Shown: positions 1 to 8,655, counted from the first letter of the stretch. The stretch is DNA of 64,000 nt from UMGS1889 sp964540575 (GCA_964540575.1 CAZINI010000011.1:4076-68075), one strand, 5' to 3'. Program-made: numbers and translations. Notes: generated from the letters alone by a model not told the origin.

Positions 1-81
1 AAAGGTCTATGATGTAATTATTATCTAAGTGTTGATGAACGGCGTAGAATGTGGGTTTTGTTGTTATTTGCTTGGGTGTGA

Positions 82-210
82 CCATATACGATATTGAATA
101 CTTTATCTGTATATACTCACGCCTTCAACGAGGTAAAAGCCAAAGCCACAGACGAGATAGTAGATATGCTTCATCTCAATGAGAAATTCGGCACCCGAAA
201 GTCAAGCTAA
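82..210 (+). pseudogene. Probable tyrosine recombinase (integrase) C-terminal remnant
   Basis: The frame is open from 82 to a TAA at 208-210. It contains YTHAFNEVKAKATDEI followed by a short basic tail, which resembles the last helix of phage/ICE tyrosine recombinases (the catalytic Tyr in a Y-[ST]-H context followed by a charged helix). There is no start codon or ribosome binding site, and a stop at 79-81 interrupts the frame, so only a fragment remains. It lies about 85 bp from the 3' end of tRNA-Pro, a usual integration target for such enzymes. Inference: the scar of an element that once sat in this tRNA. The match is short, so confidence is limited. Confidence 0.4.
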
Positions 211-246
211 ATTCGGAGTTGTCCAAGACACAAAATCTAATATGAA

Positions 247-290
247 AATAACCTCTCAAACGACTTATTACAGCCATTTGAGAGGTTATT
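247..290 (-). terminator. Terminator after tRNA-Pro
   Basis: Perfect 14-bp inverted repeat (247-260 with 277-290, 16-nt loop) just downstream of the tRNA 3' end, followed on the minus strand by a T-rich stretch. It fits an intrinsic terminator for the tRNA transcript. Confidence 0.7.
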
Positions 291-295
291 TCTTC

Positions 296-372
296 TGGTC
301 GGAGTGACGGGACTTGAACCCACGGCCTCTACCACCCCAAGGTAGCGCGCTACCAATCTGCGCCACACCCCG
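296..372 (-). tRNA. tRNA-Pro (anticodon GGG)
   Basis: A cloverleaf folds on the minus strand. The acceptor stem pairs CGGGGTG (372-366) with CACTCCG (306-300). The anticodon stem CTACC/GGTAG closes the loop TTGGGGT, giving anticodon GGG. The T-arm carries the GGTTCAAGTCC motif, and the CCA end is encoded at 298-296. An integrase-like remnant lies beyond its 3' end, so this gene may have served as an attachment site. Confidence 0.93.
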
Positions 373-558
373 ACATTTGGTATTTTTGTTTGTCGTTCCT
401 GACGACTATTATATCTTACCACATTTAAATCCATTTGTCAAGGGTTTTTTCAAAATTTTTTTCACTTTTTTTGAAAAAAGCCCGCAAGCCGCCATTTTAC
501 GAGGTTTTTCATCGAATTTTTTAAAATGAAGCAGTATACGTCATTAGGACATTGAAAA

Positions 559-1020
559 TCAGCTTTGTTTTAGAATTACTCCCATAGCCGAAAGCGTTTC
601 CTTTGTTTTTTCAAAACGCAGTAGGTTCGAAACACCAATGCAATTGAGATCAATCGAAACGACATACCCTTTTTTGATTGCACTTTTTGCACTTGCACTG
701 ATACATGAATTACCATCAATACCAATTATCTCAACATCTGAGATATTTTTCGATTTTAAAAATGCAAGTAGTTCTTCAGATGAAAATAAATCAGCTTGCT
801 CTTTGCAAAATACGTTGTCTGTCTTAACAAAAAGCCCACAAGCAAAATCATCCGTGATCAAGCCACTTCTAAGTCTCTTTGTGTTTTTTATGTATATGAT
901 TTCCTGTTTTTGTTCTTGTGCTTCAATAATTCGTTTGTTTATTTTTTCTAAAAGCGAGGCATCATACTTCGAAAAATATGACTCTTGAATATCTACTATC
1001 AATAAAGCTTTCATAATCAT
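559..1020 (-). CDS. Isochorismatase-like cysteine hydrolase
   Basis: A 153-residue single-domain protein of the isochorismatase/nicotinamidase superfamily. The expected triad is visible: Asp10 in the first strand (LIVDIQ), Lys66 (FVKTDNVF) and Cys106 in GIDGNSCISASA, the nucleophile loop, followed by the usual helix. Family members hydrolyse amides or vinyl ethers such as nicotinamide, N-carbamoyl compounds or isochorismate. Nothing in the neighbourhood fixes the substrate, and the length is short compared with typical nicotinamidases (about 180-210). The ATG at 1020 and an in-frame ATG two codons later are both possible starts, and neither has a strong ribosome binding site. It appears monocistronic. 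Confidence 0.8.
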   Translation of the reverse strand: MIMKALLIVDIQESYFSKYDASLLEKINKRIIEAQEQKQEIIYIKNTKRLRSGLITDDFACGLFVKTDNVFCKEQADLFSSEELLAFLKSKNISDVEIIGIDGNSCISASAKSAIKKGYVVSIDLNCIGVSNLLRFEKTKETLSAMGVILKQS

Positions 1021-1186
1021 TTTCCCGCAGCAACTTCCGATTTAGCAACCAATTGCACACATCATAATGATAAACACATTATACCATACTCCCCCGCAAA
1101 AATCAATCGCAAATCAAATAAAAAGCCGTGCTCCCGAAAGAAAAAATCTCCCGAAAGCACAGCCGAAATCCTTATTTTAGGAAAAA

Positions 1187-1735
1187 TTAACCGAAGTATC
1201 TCTTAAGCAGACCCTCGAATGCACAGCCGTGACGAGCCTCGTCCTTTGCCATCTCGTGAACGGTATCGTGGATAGCGTCAAGGTTCTGCTGCTTTGCAAG
1301 TGTAGCCAGCTTCTTCTTGCCCTCGCAGGCACCGTTCTCAGCCATAACTCTCAGCTCAAGGTTCTTCTTTGTGGAAGAAGTAACCACCTCACCGAGCAGC
1401 TCAGCAAACTTAGCAGCGTGCTCAGCCTCCTCGTATGCAGCCTTTTCGTAGTACATACCAACCTCGGGATAGCCCTCTCTGAAAGCAACTCTTGCCATTG
1501 CAAGGTACATACCAACCTCGGAGCACTCTCCGTTGAAGTTCTCTCTCAGACCCTGGAGTATCTCGGGATCAACGTCCTTTGCAACGCCTACAACGTGCTG
1601 ATCAGCCCAAGCAAGACCGCCCTCGGAAGAAGCCTCGTTGAACTTGCTTGCAGGAGCCTTGCACTGAGGACATTTCTCGGGAGCAGCGTCGCCCTCGAAT
1701 ACATAACCGCATACGGAACATACAAATTTCTTCAT
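1187..1735 (-). CDS. Reverse rubrerythrin (N-terminal rubredoxin domain)
   Basis: A 182-residue non-heme iron protein that reduces hydrogen peroxide (and oxygen) in anaerobes. The rubredoxin-like domain comes first, with Cys6-x2-Cys9 and Cys22-x2-Cys25 as Fe ligands. It is followed by a ferritin-like four-helix diiron domain rich in EAEH, EVGMY and DEARH motifs. This order is opposite to classical rubrerythrin and defines the 'reverse' type known from Clostridium oxygen-stress genes. The start is ATG 1735, because GGAGG (1744-1748) sits at correct spacing; the upstream in-frame TTG overlaps that site. The AT-rich upstream region (about 1800-1835) has TTATAAT-type half sites, so PerR control is possible but unproven. 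Confidence 0.93.
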   Translation of the reverse strand: MKKFVCSVCGYVFEGDAAPEKCPQCKAPASKFNEASSEGGLAWADQHVVGVAKDVDPEILQGLRENFNGECSEVGMYLAMARVAFREGYPEVGMYYEKAAYEEAEHAAKFAELLGEVVTSSTKKNLELRVMAENGACEGKKKLATLAKQQNLDAIHDTVHEMAKDEARHGCAFEGLLKRYFG

Positions 1736-1893
1736 ATTAATTACCTCCAAATTTTACATTTGTGCCAAACCCGCAAAGGAATTCGACATAATTTCTGTAT
1801 ATAATGCATTTAACAACATTATTATAACATAGAGGCAGTTCATATTCATCAACAAATCATTAACTATATTTAAATAATAATATCTATTACTGA

Positions 1894-4248
1894 TTAGGAA
1901 CGACTATCAAGTAATTGCTCTGTTTTAAAGAAAAATTTTCCGTTTTCCAAGCAAAGAACAGCCTTATCACCCTTTCGGATAGTTCCGCTGATTATCCCCG
2001 ACGAGAGCAGATCCTCGACCGAGCCTGAAATGCTCTTTCTGAGCTTTCTTGCACCGTCCGGAGAGCTTCCGCAGTCAGACAAAGCCGCTACCGATTCGGG
2101 GGTGAATTCAAGGGCTATCTCCAGTGCAGATGCCCTGTTTTTTAAATCATTTAACAGTTTTTCGGCAATACGGCTCATTTCCGCTACACCCAAAGAATGG
2201 AACACCACCGTTTCATCAACACGCCCAAGAAATTCGGGACGGAAATGCGTCTTAAGCTCGTCAAGCACGGGCTTTGCGTCCTCCTCTCCCCCGCTGCCGC
2301 CAAAGCCGATGGAAGAACGCTTCTTAAGCTTATCTGCACCGATATTGGACGTCATAACGATTATTGCACTCCGAAAGCTGACTGTCCTGCCGTGACTGTC
2401 GGTGAGAATACCGTCATCAAGAATTTGCAGCAGAAGATTGAAAATATCGGGGTGTGCTTTTTCAATTTCATCAAAAAGCACCACAGAATAGGGGCTTCGG
2501 CGTATCTTTTCCGTAAGCTGTCCCCCGTCCTCAAAGCCGATATAGCCCGGAGGCGAACCAATAAGCTTAGAAACGCTGTGTTTCTCCATATATTCGGACA
2601 TATCCAGCCGAATAAGTGCTTCCTCGCTGTCAAAAAGTGCGGCAGCCAACGCCTTGGAAAGCTCGGTTTTTCCCACTCCCGTAGGTCCCGCAAAAATAAA
2701 TGAGCCTATGGGACGCTTCGGGTCACGAAGTCCAACCCTGCTCCTTCGGATAGCAGCAGCCACCGCCGCCACTGCCTCGTCCTGCCCCACAACTCTGTTC
2801 TTCAACTCCGTTTCGAGAGATGCAAGACGTTCGCTTTCGCCGCAGGTAAGACGTCCCACGGGGATACCCGTCCGCTGGCAAACTATCTCTGCGATATTTT
2901 CCGCTGTTATGGGGATGATTTTCCGCTCGCTGTCCGAATACCAGCTTGGAAGATCGGATTTGGAGGATTTCGGCGTTTTCTTTCCCATAAGCCGATTAAG
3001 CTCATCGGACAGTTCCCTGATAGTTTCGGGCTTTTCTCCCGCCTTCAGCCTTGCCCTTGAAGCCGCCTCGTCAATAAGGTCGATAGCCTTATCCGGCAGG
3101 AAACGGTCATTGATATACCGCTTCGACATTGTGACCGCCGCCGCCACCGCATCATCGGTTATCTTAACGCCGTGAAATTCCTCGTAACGCTCCCGCAGTC
3201 CGCCCAAGATCCCAACCGCCTCTTCCTCGGACGGCTCGCCTATCATCACCTGCTGGAACCGTCTTTCAAGGGCACTGTCCTTTTCGATATATCGGCGGTA
3301 TTCGTCAAGAGTTGTGGCACCGATTATCTGCACCGTTCCCCTTGCAAGGGCAGGCTTTAGGATATTCGCAGCATCGATAGCCCCCTCCGCCGCACCCGCC
3401 CCGACAATGGTGTGCAGTTCGTCTATAAACAGAATGATATTCCCGTTTTCCGTAACTTCTTCAATGCACTGGCGAATTCTGTCCTCGAAATCTCCCCTGT
3501 ATTTCGCACCCGACAGCATAGCCGTTAGATCAAGCGACAGAATACGCTTATCCCGCAAAGCAGCAGGAGCTTTTCCGCTTGCTATCATCTCCGCAATGCC
3601 CTCGGCGACCGCTGTTTTTCCCACACCCGCTTCTCCCGTCAGACAGGGATTGTTCTTCGTCCGACGTGTTAGTATCTGCAAAACCTGCTCTATCTCCCTG
3701 TCACGGCAGAACACGGGATCACACTGATTTTCGGAAGCAAGCATAGTCAGGTCGGTGGTATATTTCGACAGTGCCATCGACTTTGAAATAGGCTCGTAAA
3801 TACGAGTTCCCGAGGAGTCTATCCCACGGCAGGCGTCCCGAATTTTCGTAAGACTGCCCCCCGTTTCACTTATGACCACCGCCAGCGAACAGTTTTCCTT
3901 GGAAGCCGCCGCCATCAGCAGATGCTCCGTCCCCGCCAGCCTAGCCCCCGACGTAACAGCCAGCTTTATCGCCCCATCGATTATGCTTCTCATAATTGGC
4001 GTAAAATCCGTTTCATCGGGAGCTGTAATATCTCCCGCACCGATAATATCTATGATACGTTTCCTTATCTTGTCGGACTTTATACCGCAGGAACGCAGGA
4101 CACCATATGCCGCCGTCCCCTGCTCCTCAAGCATAGCAAGCAGCAGATGCTCGCTGCCAACATATGTGTGTCCCAGCCTGCCCGACTGCAGAAACGCCTT
4201 GTTCAGGACAAGATTTGCCTTTTTGGTCAGCCTTTCGTTTGAATACAT
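1894..4248 (-). CDS. ClpC-like AAA+ unfoldase, ATP-binding subunit of Clp protease
   Basis: A 784-residue Hsp100/Clp ATPase. It has two N-terminal Clp_N repeats (about 1-140), a first AAA+ domain with Walker A GEAGVGKT (205-212), and a reduced middle region. The second AAA+ domain has Walker A GPTGVGKTEL. A SSIGFGG loop after the second domain is the [LIV]GF ClpP-docking motif, so it should feed substrates to ClpP rather than act as a ClpB disaggregase. It is slightly shorter than Bacillus ClpC (about 810). The start ATG is preceded by AAGGAG. The mcsA, mcsB and ctsR genes that often accompany clpC are absent here. It is divergent from the small Cys-rich gene at 4612. Confidence 0.88.
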   Translation of the reverse strand: MYSNERLTKKANLVLNKAFLQSGRLGHTYVGSEHLLLAMLEEQGTAAYGVLRSCGIKSDKIRKRIIDIIGAGDITAPDETDFTPIMRSIIDGAIKLAVTSGARLAGTEHLLMAAASKENCSLAVVISETGGSLTKIRDACRGIDSSGTRIYEPISKSMALSKYTTDLTMLASENQCDPVFCRDREIEQVLQILTRRTKNNPCLTGEAGVGKTAVAEGIAEMIASGKAPAALRDKRILSLDLTAMLSGAKYRGDFEDRIRQCIEEVTENGNIILFIDELHTIVGAGAAEGAIDAANILKPALARGTVQIIGATTLDEYRRYIEKDSALERRFQQVMIGEPSEEEAVGILGGLRERYEEFHGVKITDDAVAAAVTMSKRYINDRFLPDKAIDLIDEAASRARLKAGEKPETIRELSDELNRLMGKKTPKSSKSDLPSWYSDSERKIIPITAENIAEIVCQRTGIPVGRLTCGESERLASLETELKNRVVGQDEAVAAVAAAIRRSRVGLRDPKRPIGSFIFAGPTGVGKTELSKALAAALFDSEEALIRLDMSEYMEKHSVSKLIGSPPGYIGFEDGGQLTEKIRRSPYSVVLFDEIEKAHPDIFNLLLQILDDGILTDSHGRTVSFRSAIIVMTSNIGADKLKKRSSIGFGGSGGEEDAKPVLDELKTHFRPEFLGRVDETVVFHSLGVAEMSRIAEKLLNDLKNRASALEIALEFTPESVAALSDCGSSPDGARKLRKSISGSVEDLLSSGIISGTIRKGDKAVLCLENGKFFFKTEQLLDSRS

Positions 4249-4611
4249 TTTAATCGCTCCTTCTATCCGACAGCTCGATAAACGCCTATTCTCGAAAATT
4301 GTTCTTATATTTTCCTGTTTATGGCTGCCGATATGGGATTATTATTGCACAAAAAATCCGCATTATTTGTCAGAACGTATGATAATCAAAAAATATCTAA
4401 AAGCTTACAAAATAAGGGTAAACCTCCCCGAATTCATTTTCGAAATCATCAAAACGAACAGGCTTCGCCGCATGATTACGATAAAACTTTTATGACGACA
4501 TTTTTATAATATCTGTAACACTTTTCTGCCGCCGCCATATAATGCAGTATGAAACACAGACGGAAACACCGTCCCGAAGTTTCAAATACATTATTAAAGG
4601 AGCGTTCGTAT
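4249..4611. other. Intergenic region between clpC-like gene and Cys-rich peptide gene
   Basis: 363 bp, AT-rich, separating two divergent genes, so it must carry both promoters. On the minus strand TTGATT and an AATAAT-like box are seen at 16-bp spacing. On the plus strand TATAAT occurs near 4540 without a clear -35. No CtsR-type tandem heptad was recognised, and there is no convincing ORF. Confidence 0.4.
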
Positions 4612-4758
4612 ATGAACAATTGCGGATTTGGTTTTGGCGGAGGTAACTGCTGTTGGATCATCATCCTCATTATCCTGTTCTGCTGCTGCGGTAACGGTAA
4701 CTGGGGCAACAACGGCTGTGGATGCTGCAATAACAACGACTGTGGCTGCGGGTGCTGA
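4612..4758 (+). CDS. Small Cys/Gly/Asn-rich membrane peptide
   Basis: A 48-residue peptide. The N-terminus is GFGFGGGN. A hydrophobic segment WIIILIILF (about 15-23) could span or anchor in a membrane, followed by CCC and a tail of Gly, Asn and Cys doublets, with 12 Cys in total. The start ATG is chosen because AAAGGAG lies 10 bp upstream; the longer frame from 4549 has no ribosome binding site. The layout (Gly-rich head, short II/LL segment, Cys/Gly/Asn tail) recalls small Firmicute YjcZ-type and chorion-class-like peptides associated with spores or the envelope, but function is unknown. It may bind metal. It is followed by a strong hairpin. Confidence 0.7.
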   Translation: MNNCGFGFGGGNCCWIIILIILFCCCGNGNWGNNGCGCCNNNDCGCGC

Positions 4759-4817
4759 TTTTTCCCGATAAGCGATAGCCCGCCCGTCCGTCGGCGGTTT
4801 ACAGACGGATAAAATAA

Positions 4818-4857
4818 AGCGGCTGCCTTTGCAGAAATATCTGCGGAGGCAGCCGCT
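4818..4857 (+). terminator. Hairpin terminator after the Cys-rich peptide gene
   Basis: A 10-bp stem (4818-4827 with 4848-4857) continued by an inner TGCAGA/TCTGCG stem. The following T content is low, so it may be a weak or RNA-stabilising terminator. 4870-5040 is AT-rich with no gene recognised. Confidence 0.55.
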
Positions 4858-5040
4858 CATTTGTCGGGACAATGCTCATAATTATGAATATACAAGAATT
4901 TTTACTCATATCAATGAGCAATTTCAATTATAAATATCTTCTGTCAGAAAATAAGATAATTTTTTATTTTAACACATATTACGCCCAATGTCAAGATTTT
5001 TCAATTCCGAAAATATCGAAAAATCCCGAATTCAAAAACC

Positions 5041-5069
5041 TTGCCATATATGCCGTACAGTGCTAGAAT
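5041..5069 (+). promoter_or_regulatory. Sigma-A-type promoter for the 39-codon ORF
   Basis: TTGCCA (5041-5046), 17-bp spacer, TAGAAT (5064-5069). It is correctly placed for the small ORF at 5138 and has no other gene to serve on this strand. Confidence 0.5.
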
Positions 5070-5137
5070 GAGCATAGGAAAAATATGCCGTCGAAAGCAG
5101 GACAAGCCGATGGCATAAATTTAAAGGCGGTGTTTTT

Positions 5138-5257
5138 ATGAAAGGATTTTTAGCGGTGATAACGGTTGTTGTGTCGTTTATGCTGGGCGTAAGCGGAGTG
5201 TGTTTCATAGAAAAAAGGCTGAACGGCAGACAGTTCACTGCTCCTCAAGAGCCTTGA
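5138..5257 (+). CDS. Putative 39-residue membrane peptide
   Basis: A short ORF with an N-terminal hydrophobic helix (residues 4-23: FLAVITVVVSFMLGVSGVCF) and a charged tail (EKRLNGR). It has AAAGGCGG 10 bp before the ATG and a promoter-like sequence at 5041-5069. Its last 23 bp overlap the 3' end of the convergent XRE gene, so the two transcripts would be antisense at their ends. Similar single-helix peptides are common in Firmicutes, for example as small membrane regulators or type I toxins. No homology is claimed. A cloning-free check such as ribosome profiling would settle whether it is translated. Confidence 0.4.
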   Translation: MKGFLAVITVVVSFMLGVSGVCFIEKRLNGRQFTAPQEP

Positions 5258-5570
5258 CACGAGCTATCTCCTCTGCAACGTTCTTTTCAAAATCGCACAG
5301 CACCTTGTAGCGGGCGAACTCGGGGACGCTCTTGTAAAGATTTACCAGTCGCTGACAATCGGCGGTCAGGTCGGCACGGAACTCGCCCGTTATCAGATAG
5401 TCCACCGACGTGCCGAGATAATCGGCGATCTTGATAAGTATCTCGCCGCCGGGGAGTTTTCCCCGCTTCCAGTTTCCGGTGCTGCCCGTGCTGAGATCGA
5501 GGTCGCTGAGCATCGCAGATATGGTCGTGCCCTTTGCTTTGCAGAGTGCTTTGAGTCTGTCATAAAACAT
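5235..5570 (-). CDS. XRE-family transcriptional regulator
   Basis: A 111-residue protein. The N-terminal part (about 1-65) is a Cro/CI helix-turn-helix, with LKALCKAKGTTISAML as the first helices, TGNWKRGKLP as the recognition region and the DYLGTSVDYLITGE ending typical of the family. The C-terminal part is a helical dimerisation region. The start is ATG 5570, because AGGAG precedes it by 7 bp; a longer frame to 5660 exists but has no ribosome binding site and low-complexity N-rich residues. It is divergent from the 635-residue protein gene at 5798 and may regulate it through the AT-rich 5571-5797 interval. Target unknown. Confidence 0.8.
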   Translation of the reverse strand: MFYDRLKALCKAKGTTISAMLSDLDLSTGSTGNWKRGKLPGGEILIKIADYLGTSVDYLITGEFRADLTADCQRLVNLYKSVPEFARYKVLCDFEKNVAEEIARVKALEEQ

Positions 5571-5797
5571 ACAAATCTCCTGCCTTTCCTTTGTGGGATT
5601 TGTCGAAATCTCATTATTTTGAGAGATATTATCATAATTTATCGAATTTTCGCTTGACATTCAATACAAATATTGCTATAATTACAATGTAATGAGTTAT
5701 GCAGGTTGTATAAAGTTTTAACTTTTATTATAACATATTTTTCGGGGAATATCAAGCATTACTGTCACGAAGAATTTATATACAAAGGAGTTCGGCT

Positions 5798-7705
5798 ATG
5801 TCCACAAGTTTCGATGAACTAAAATCCTATAAGGAATTAGACGATATTAACGTTACTATGTGTTCACTTGAATTTAGCGTTGATAAGAATATTCTGTTCT
5901 ATGAACAATTCGAAAGCTATTTTGATAAATATGCTAGAAACATTTACAATACATATCCAATCATACACCGCAACTTTACAAATGCTCCTGATTTTTTAAA
6001 TGGTTTTTGGAAACTGTTTGATAGATTTGTTAATGATGCTGTCAATGATACGGCAAGATATCTCTTTGATAAAACAGATTATCCTAATGCCAATCCGTCT
6101 ACCATATATAAATTAATTGCTAAAACCAAAAGTTATCAGTACATATGTACTTTATACAGCAAAATTGCCGACCATTATTTAGTAATATGCAGAAATCACA
6201 GTGCCGAAGTATTAGTGCGAGAAATTAAAAAGAATTGCCGAGGTCGATTTATTGGAGGTGGCTATGGCATAGAGGGCACTATAAAAGGTGCTGCCCTTGC
6301 AGGAACTTTGAATGCAGCATATGGGGCTGCATACTCTGCTGTAAATTTTGTCGGAAACATTTCTTCGGAAATGAACAGAATTAGTTCAGAAAAAGGATTG
6401 ATTCAAGATAAATTTGTTGTAGATTTATTTACGAACTGTATGATTAACATTGTACAGTCCATGCCCAAAATCATATATAAAGCAGTTGTAGGTGGAAGCA
6501 TACCATCGGCAGGTACAAGTGAAGAGATTTTTGAAAGAATGTTACGTGAAAAGCCTGATGGAGCAGAAAGGCTTCAAATGTACAAGCAAATATTTTCCAC
6601 AAATCCTTATGACTATAGATTCTATGCTCAATTTTTTATTGATTATGGTAATAATTACCGTGGCAGAGGAGGATATGTATCCGGTGTTGTTAAGCACTTT
6701 GAATGTTATGAAGACTTTAAATCAATACTGTGCTCTACATACGTAAAAGAGTGTAACAAAATCAATAAACTAGGCAAACCCAATGAGCAGCTATTGTTAG
6801 AAATGAATCAGGTTGTAAAAAGGCTTCATTTAGATGAAGATGATGAAATCTATGAGAGTGTTTACACAATGAAAATCGAATCATTGGATAACCTTTCATT
6901 AGGCAAAGCCATAGACGATTATAGAACAATAGCCGGAGTACGCTACGCAACACTTGAAGAAGCAACAAACGTGCGAAACAACATGGTTTATGCTTCTACG
7001 TTAGTTCAAAAAGCTGATCCCAAAGATTTAGAAAGTGTAAATGCTTGCATTGCCAAGATTTCAGCCCTTAATATTCCAACAAAAGATATTTTTATCACTC
7101 AGATTAAGGAATTATACGAAGAAGAGCAAAGAAAAGTTGCTGCCAGAAAAGAAGCTGAAGCAAAATTAGCCGAGTATAAAGAATATTTTAATACGCATTG
7201 CAGTGATTTGCCCTTTGACGACTTTTCAAAAGACAGCTATAACACAATCAAATCCGCTCTTGATGATATTACAGCTAAATATGGCGATATTGCTGATAAA
7301 GAATTCGTCGACAAATGCAAAAAGTACATGGATATGTACGAAGAAAAGCAAAGTCAGCCAATAGCTGTTGCAATATGCATAATATTTGGAGCTATTTCTT
7401 TAGTATTAACAAAGAAAGTTTGGTTTGCTAGATTAATATGGAAGGTATTATTTTTGCCAATCCTATTAGTAATGGATTTAGGATTCGTGGCTTCATGTAT
7501 ATGGGCGATATCCGAATTGATAAAGTTATTAATAAAAAAACTGAACGGCAAAAATAAATCTGTAAATAATAAAGAATCCAACCAAATACCCCAGGATTTC
7601 TCCAACGAATTACAAGAAACAAAGTCACAAGAAATAATTGAAGACAAGAAAAATAATAATGAAGATCAAACCAAGCAAAAATCAGGACGAATAGATTTCC
7701 GTTGA
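5798..7705 (+). CDS. Large helical protein with C-terminal membrane segments, function unknown
   Basis: 635 residues, preceded by AAAGGAG. Residues 1-400 are mostly alpha-helical without a signal peptide. A Gly/Ala-rich stretch (about 152-185, with GGGYGIEGTIKGAALAG) looks like a flexible or membrane-inserting loop. Residues about 435-520 are charged and coiled-coil-like. Two hydrophobic segments follow (about 524-543 and 553-575), then a very hydrophilic Asn/Lys/Glu tail. The base composition is AT-richer than the neighbouring housekeeping genes, which hints at horizontal acquisition. The stop overlaps a TTG of the next frame, and the downstream lipoprotein gene is close, so the two are probably cotranscribed. 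I do not recognise the family. Confidence 0.7.
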   Translation: MSTSFDELKSYKELDDINVTMCSLEFSVDKNILFYEQFESYFDKYARNIYNTYPIIHRNFTNAPDFLNGFWKLFDRFVNDAVNDTARYLFDKTDYPNANPSTIYKLIAKTKSYQYICTLYSKIADHYLVICRNHSAEVLVREIKKNCRGRFIGGGYGIEGTIKGAALAGTLNAAYGAAYSAVNFVGNISSEMNRISSEKGLIQDKFVVDLFTNCMINIVQSMPKIIYKAVVGGSIPSAGTSEEIFERMLREKPDGAERLQMYKQIFSTNPYDYRFYAQFFIDYGNNYRGRGGYVSGVVKHFECYEDFKSILCSTYVKECNKINKLGKPNEQLLLEMNQVVKRLHLDEDDEIYESVYTMKIESLDNLSLGKAIDDYRTIAGVRYATLEEATNVRNNMVYASTLVQKADPKDLESVNACIAKISALNIPTKDIFITQIKELYEEEQRKVAARKEAEAKLAEYKEYFNTHCSDLPFDDFSKDSYNTIKSALDDITAKYGDIADKEFVDKCKKYMDMYEEKQSQPIAVAICIIFGAISLVLTKKVWFARLIWKVLFLPILLVMDLGFVASCIWAISELIKLLIKKLNGKNKSVNNKESNQIPQDFSNELQETKSQEIIEDKKNNNEDQTKQKSGRIDFR

Positions 7706-7797
7706 TTCAGTCTAATGACATAAACGAACAACAACCGACAGAAACACTAAGCCGGACTAACAAGCCTGTTTGGGACGATGAGGAGGATAAAATATCA

Positions 7798-8589
7798 ATG
7801 ACAAACCATAAAAAATATATGCTATGTGCAGCTTTTCTGTCTGCATCTATGCTATTAAATGCTTGCTCCTCCGAACAAGCATCCAAAATTGCCGAAAACA
7901 TCGGAAGTGCCGCTGAATCCGCAATAAGCCAAAAAGCTGATGAAGTTGCCAATCTCACATATTTAGGGAGCAATGAAGAATTGCGTAATTTATCAATTTC
8001 CATGCTTTCACCATCAGTTGACAGTTCAATAAAGAAAAGTAAAATGTACGACGTTCTCACCGAAATAGTCAGCAGTGACGGATATAGTTGCTTTGTTTCG
8101 GTAGTCAATTGTGCGACCTTTGTATCAGGCAATAAAACGCTGACTATGTATGACGATATAATGCTCCTTCAATCACCGCAAAGCACAGTGTATTACTTCT
8201 CTACTTATAAAAAATACTATTCAGCAGGCTTATTAGATAAGTATTACAAAAAAAGGGAAAAATTAACTCTGCTTGAAACGATGGGAGATGTCATTACCAA
8301 TTTCAAAGTGAAAGACAGTGGGCATACAGACTACAACGGAAATGATTTTTATTACGAAGTAATACGTTCAAAAGAAACCAATGAAGAATTAACGATTATT
8401 TATACAGAATCAGGCATTTTAATAAATGGATTTGAAGGTTATTCTTCATTAACAAGCATTAATTTAGAACCATATTCAAAAGATCTTGCAGCTATTCAGA
8501 ATGCTGCAAAAGAAGATGGCTATGAAGAAATGACTTATAAGGAATTTGAAGAAATGCTGAAGCTCTATCCTGAATATTTCAAAGATTAA
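7798..8589 (+). CDS. Lipoprotein of unknown function
   Basis: 263 residues with a type II signal peptide: basic NHKKY, hydrophobic LCAAFLSASML, lipobox LLNAC, then SSEQ. The lipidated Cys is near residue 23. The mature part has an amphipathic KIAENIGSAAESAISQKADE helix and a mixed alpha/beta domain with no recognised motif. The start ATG is preceded by GAGGAGG; a TTG 96 bp upstream extends the frame but would bury the signal peptide. It directly follows the 635-residue protein gene and shares its AT-rich composition, so they may work together at the cell surface. Function unknown. Confidence 0.7.
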   Translation: MTNHKKYMLCAAFLSASMLLNACSSEQASKIAENIGSAAESAISQKADEVANLTYLGSNEELRNLSISMLSPSVDSSIKKSKMYDVLTEIVSSDGYSCFVSVVNCATFVSGNKTLTMYDDIMLLQSPQSTVYYFSTYKKYYSAGLLDKYYKKREKLTLLETMGDVITNFKVKDSGHTDYNGNDFYYEVIRSKETNEELTIIYTESGILINGFEGYSSLTSINLEPYSKDLAAIQNAAKEDGYEEMTYKEFEEMLKLYPEYFKD

Positions 8590-8611
8590 CTTAATACAGA
8601 AATAATAAAAC

Positions 8612-8646
8612 ACCGGCGGACTCCCAATACAAGGGACTCCGCCGGT
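8612..8646. terminator. Bidirectional terminator between convergent genes
   Basis: A 14-bp stem with one mismatch (ACCGGCGGA.. with ..TCCGCCGGT) and a 7-nt loop. T-rich tracts lie on both sides, between the lipoprotein gene and the convergent coiled-coil gene. Confidence 0.7.
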
Positions 8647-8655
8647 ATTCTTATA

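Noticed and set aside
1229..1804. Plus-strand ORF opposite rubrerythrin
   Set aside because: It is a shadow of a well-supported gene with Cys-x2-Cys and diiron motifs.
1788..1835. PerR box upstream of reverse rubrerythrin
   Set aside because: TTATAATAATGTTGTTAA matches only about two thirds of the TTATAATnATTATAA consensus, and the region is AT-rich; noted as possible but not annotated.
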